The notes beneath the pieces were generated by a model. That model was given only the letters and a program-made list of their open reading frames with translations, did not search any database and was not told the origin of the DNA. Of a stretch of 64,000 nucleotides of DNA, positions 63,718 to 64,000 are shown in pieces. Origin of the DNA: an uncultured Clostridia bacterium (lineage in GTDB: Bacteria; Bacillota; Clostridia; TANB77; CAG-465); NCBI GenBank assembly GCA_944383015.1, contig CALWOC010000001.1:506369-570368 (forward strand), written 5' to 3'. Numbering within the stretch: the stretch's first letter is position 1; each line of letters begins with the position of its first letter. Both the position numbers and the translations under genes were made by a program.

Positions 63718-64000
63718 TACTCTGCTCCATTCTTTTTAACAACCACACCTACTGTTTTAGTAAGTAATCCCATATCATATAAAAATCCTTTGTTTTCAGT
63801 ATATTCTTTATCAAACTCTAGTCTTTGTTCAAATGTAGTATTAGATCTACCACTTACTTGCCATAGTCCTGTAATACCAGGTTTTGATTCTATTATAGTA
63901 TCATAATAACTACCCATGTCATCTATTTCTCTTGGAAGATAAGGTCTAGGTCCTACAAGTGACATATCCCCCTTTAATACATTTATTAGTTGTGGTAGCT
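63717..64000 (-). CDS. priming bacterial sugar transferase, C-terminal part (5' end outside window)
   Basis: The visible part runs to the window end, in frame with LINVLKGDMSLVGPRP. The block VGPRPYLP, then KPGITGLWQVSGRSN and FDKEYTENKGFLYDM, is that of the bacterial sugar transferase family (WbaP/EpsL type), which loads the first sugar-phosphate on undecaprenyl phosphate. ATG at 63965 is internal. The gene is upstream of all the glycosyltransferases and would start the repeat unit. Confidence 0.9.
   Translation of the reverse strand, partial: LPQLINVLKGDMSLVGPRPYLPREIDDMGSYYDTIIESKPGITGLWQVSGRSNTTFEQRLEFDKEYTENKGFLYDMGLLTKTVGVVVKKNGAE

Overview
The window looks like a chromosomal segment of an anaerobic, spore-forming, low-GC Firmicute of the Clostridia type. 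The DNA is very AT-rich, Shine-Dalgarno sites are strong (AGGAGG type), TTG and GTG starts are common, and tryptophan is read from TGG. Markers for this placement are a fused 2-hydroxyacyl-CoA dehydratase activase, a rubredoxin-glutamate synthase fusion, a CwlD-type amidase, a Spo0E-like protein, a YlbF-family protein, TagO and two palindromes that contain a perfect Spo0A box. I cannot name a genus.

Layout. 1-5.3 kb: the end of a DUF2207 membrane protein, then an operon with a glutathionylspermidine-synthase-like ligase, an unknown protein and a homospermidine-synthase-like enzyme. After it come tRNA-Arg(ACG), tadA and tRNA-Arg(CCT). 5.4-18 kb: membrane proteins, the 1440-residue activase, an HD-domain protein, a ClpP-like protease, CwlD, an ECF sigma factor with a short membrane partner, and a nucleotidyltransferase / radical SAM / NUDIX operon. 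18-24 kb: an unusual operon with TrsD/VirB4-like and TrsE/VirB4-like proteins, a ParA/MinD-like ATPase, an unknown helical protein, a YlbF-family protein and a 51-residue protein. Divergent from it are three small proteins, and next to those is a Spo0E-like gene. The operon and the Spo0E-like gene share the same upstream Spo0A-type palindrome at the same distance from the -35 box. 24-32 kb: housekeeping genes (two M16 peptidase-family proteins, YqeY, TagO, RpiB, a low-molecular-weight phosphatase, NAD kinase, a UDG-family protein, two GNATs).

33-39 kb is an accessory-looking stretch: a frameshifted Panacea-domain gene, several unrecognised proteins, tandem paralogues, an orphan AgrC-type kinase and a second frameshifted gene. 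39-46 kb: purA-purB behind a leader with a strong terminator, a metallophosphoesterase, a zinc-ribbon/HTH protein and Tex. 46.4-49.5 kb: an 815-residue, internally duplicated PemK-like protein and a DUF4046 protein. 49.5-64 kb: polysaccharide genes, with cpsD and cpsC first. A Panacea-like gene and the rubredoxin-glutamate synthase then separate these from an eleven-gene minus-strand run that reads from a priming sugar transferase (cut by the window end) through glycosyltransferases, an acyltransferase, Wzy, a pyruvyl transferase and Wzx to an FrhB-like iron-sulfur protein.

The best candidate for an undescribed system is the 18-22.6 kb operon. It pairs the two VirB4-type secretion proteins of Gram-positive type IV systems with a ParA-like ATPase and a YlbF protein, without relaxase, coupling protein or other conjugation genes, under a promoter that looks Spo0A-controlled. 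Other candidates are the homospermidine/ligase operon, the duplicated PemK-like protein and the nucleotidyltransferase/radical SAM/NUDIX operon. All functional statements rest on reading motifs by eye; no database search was run.
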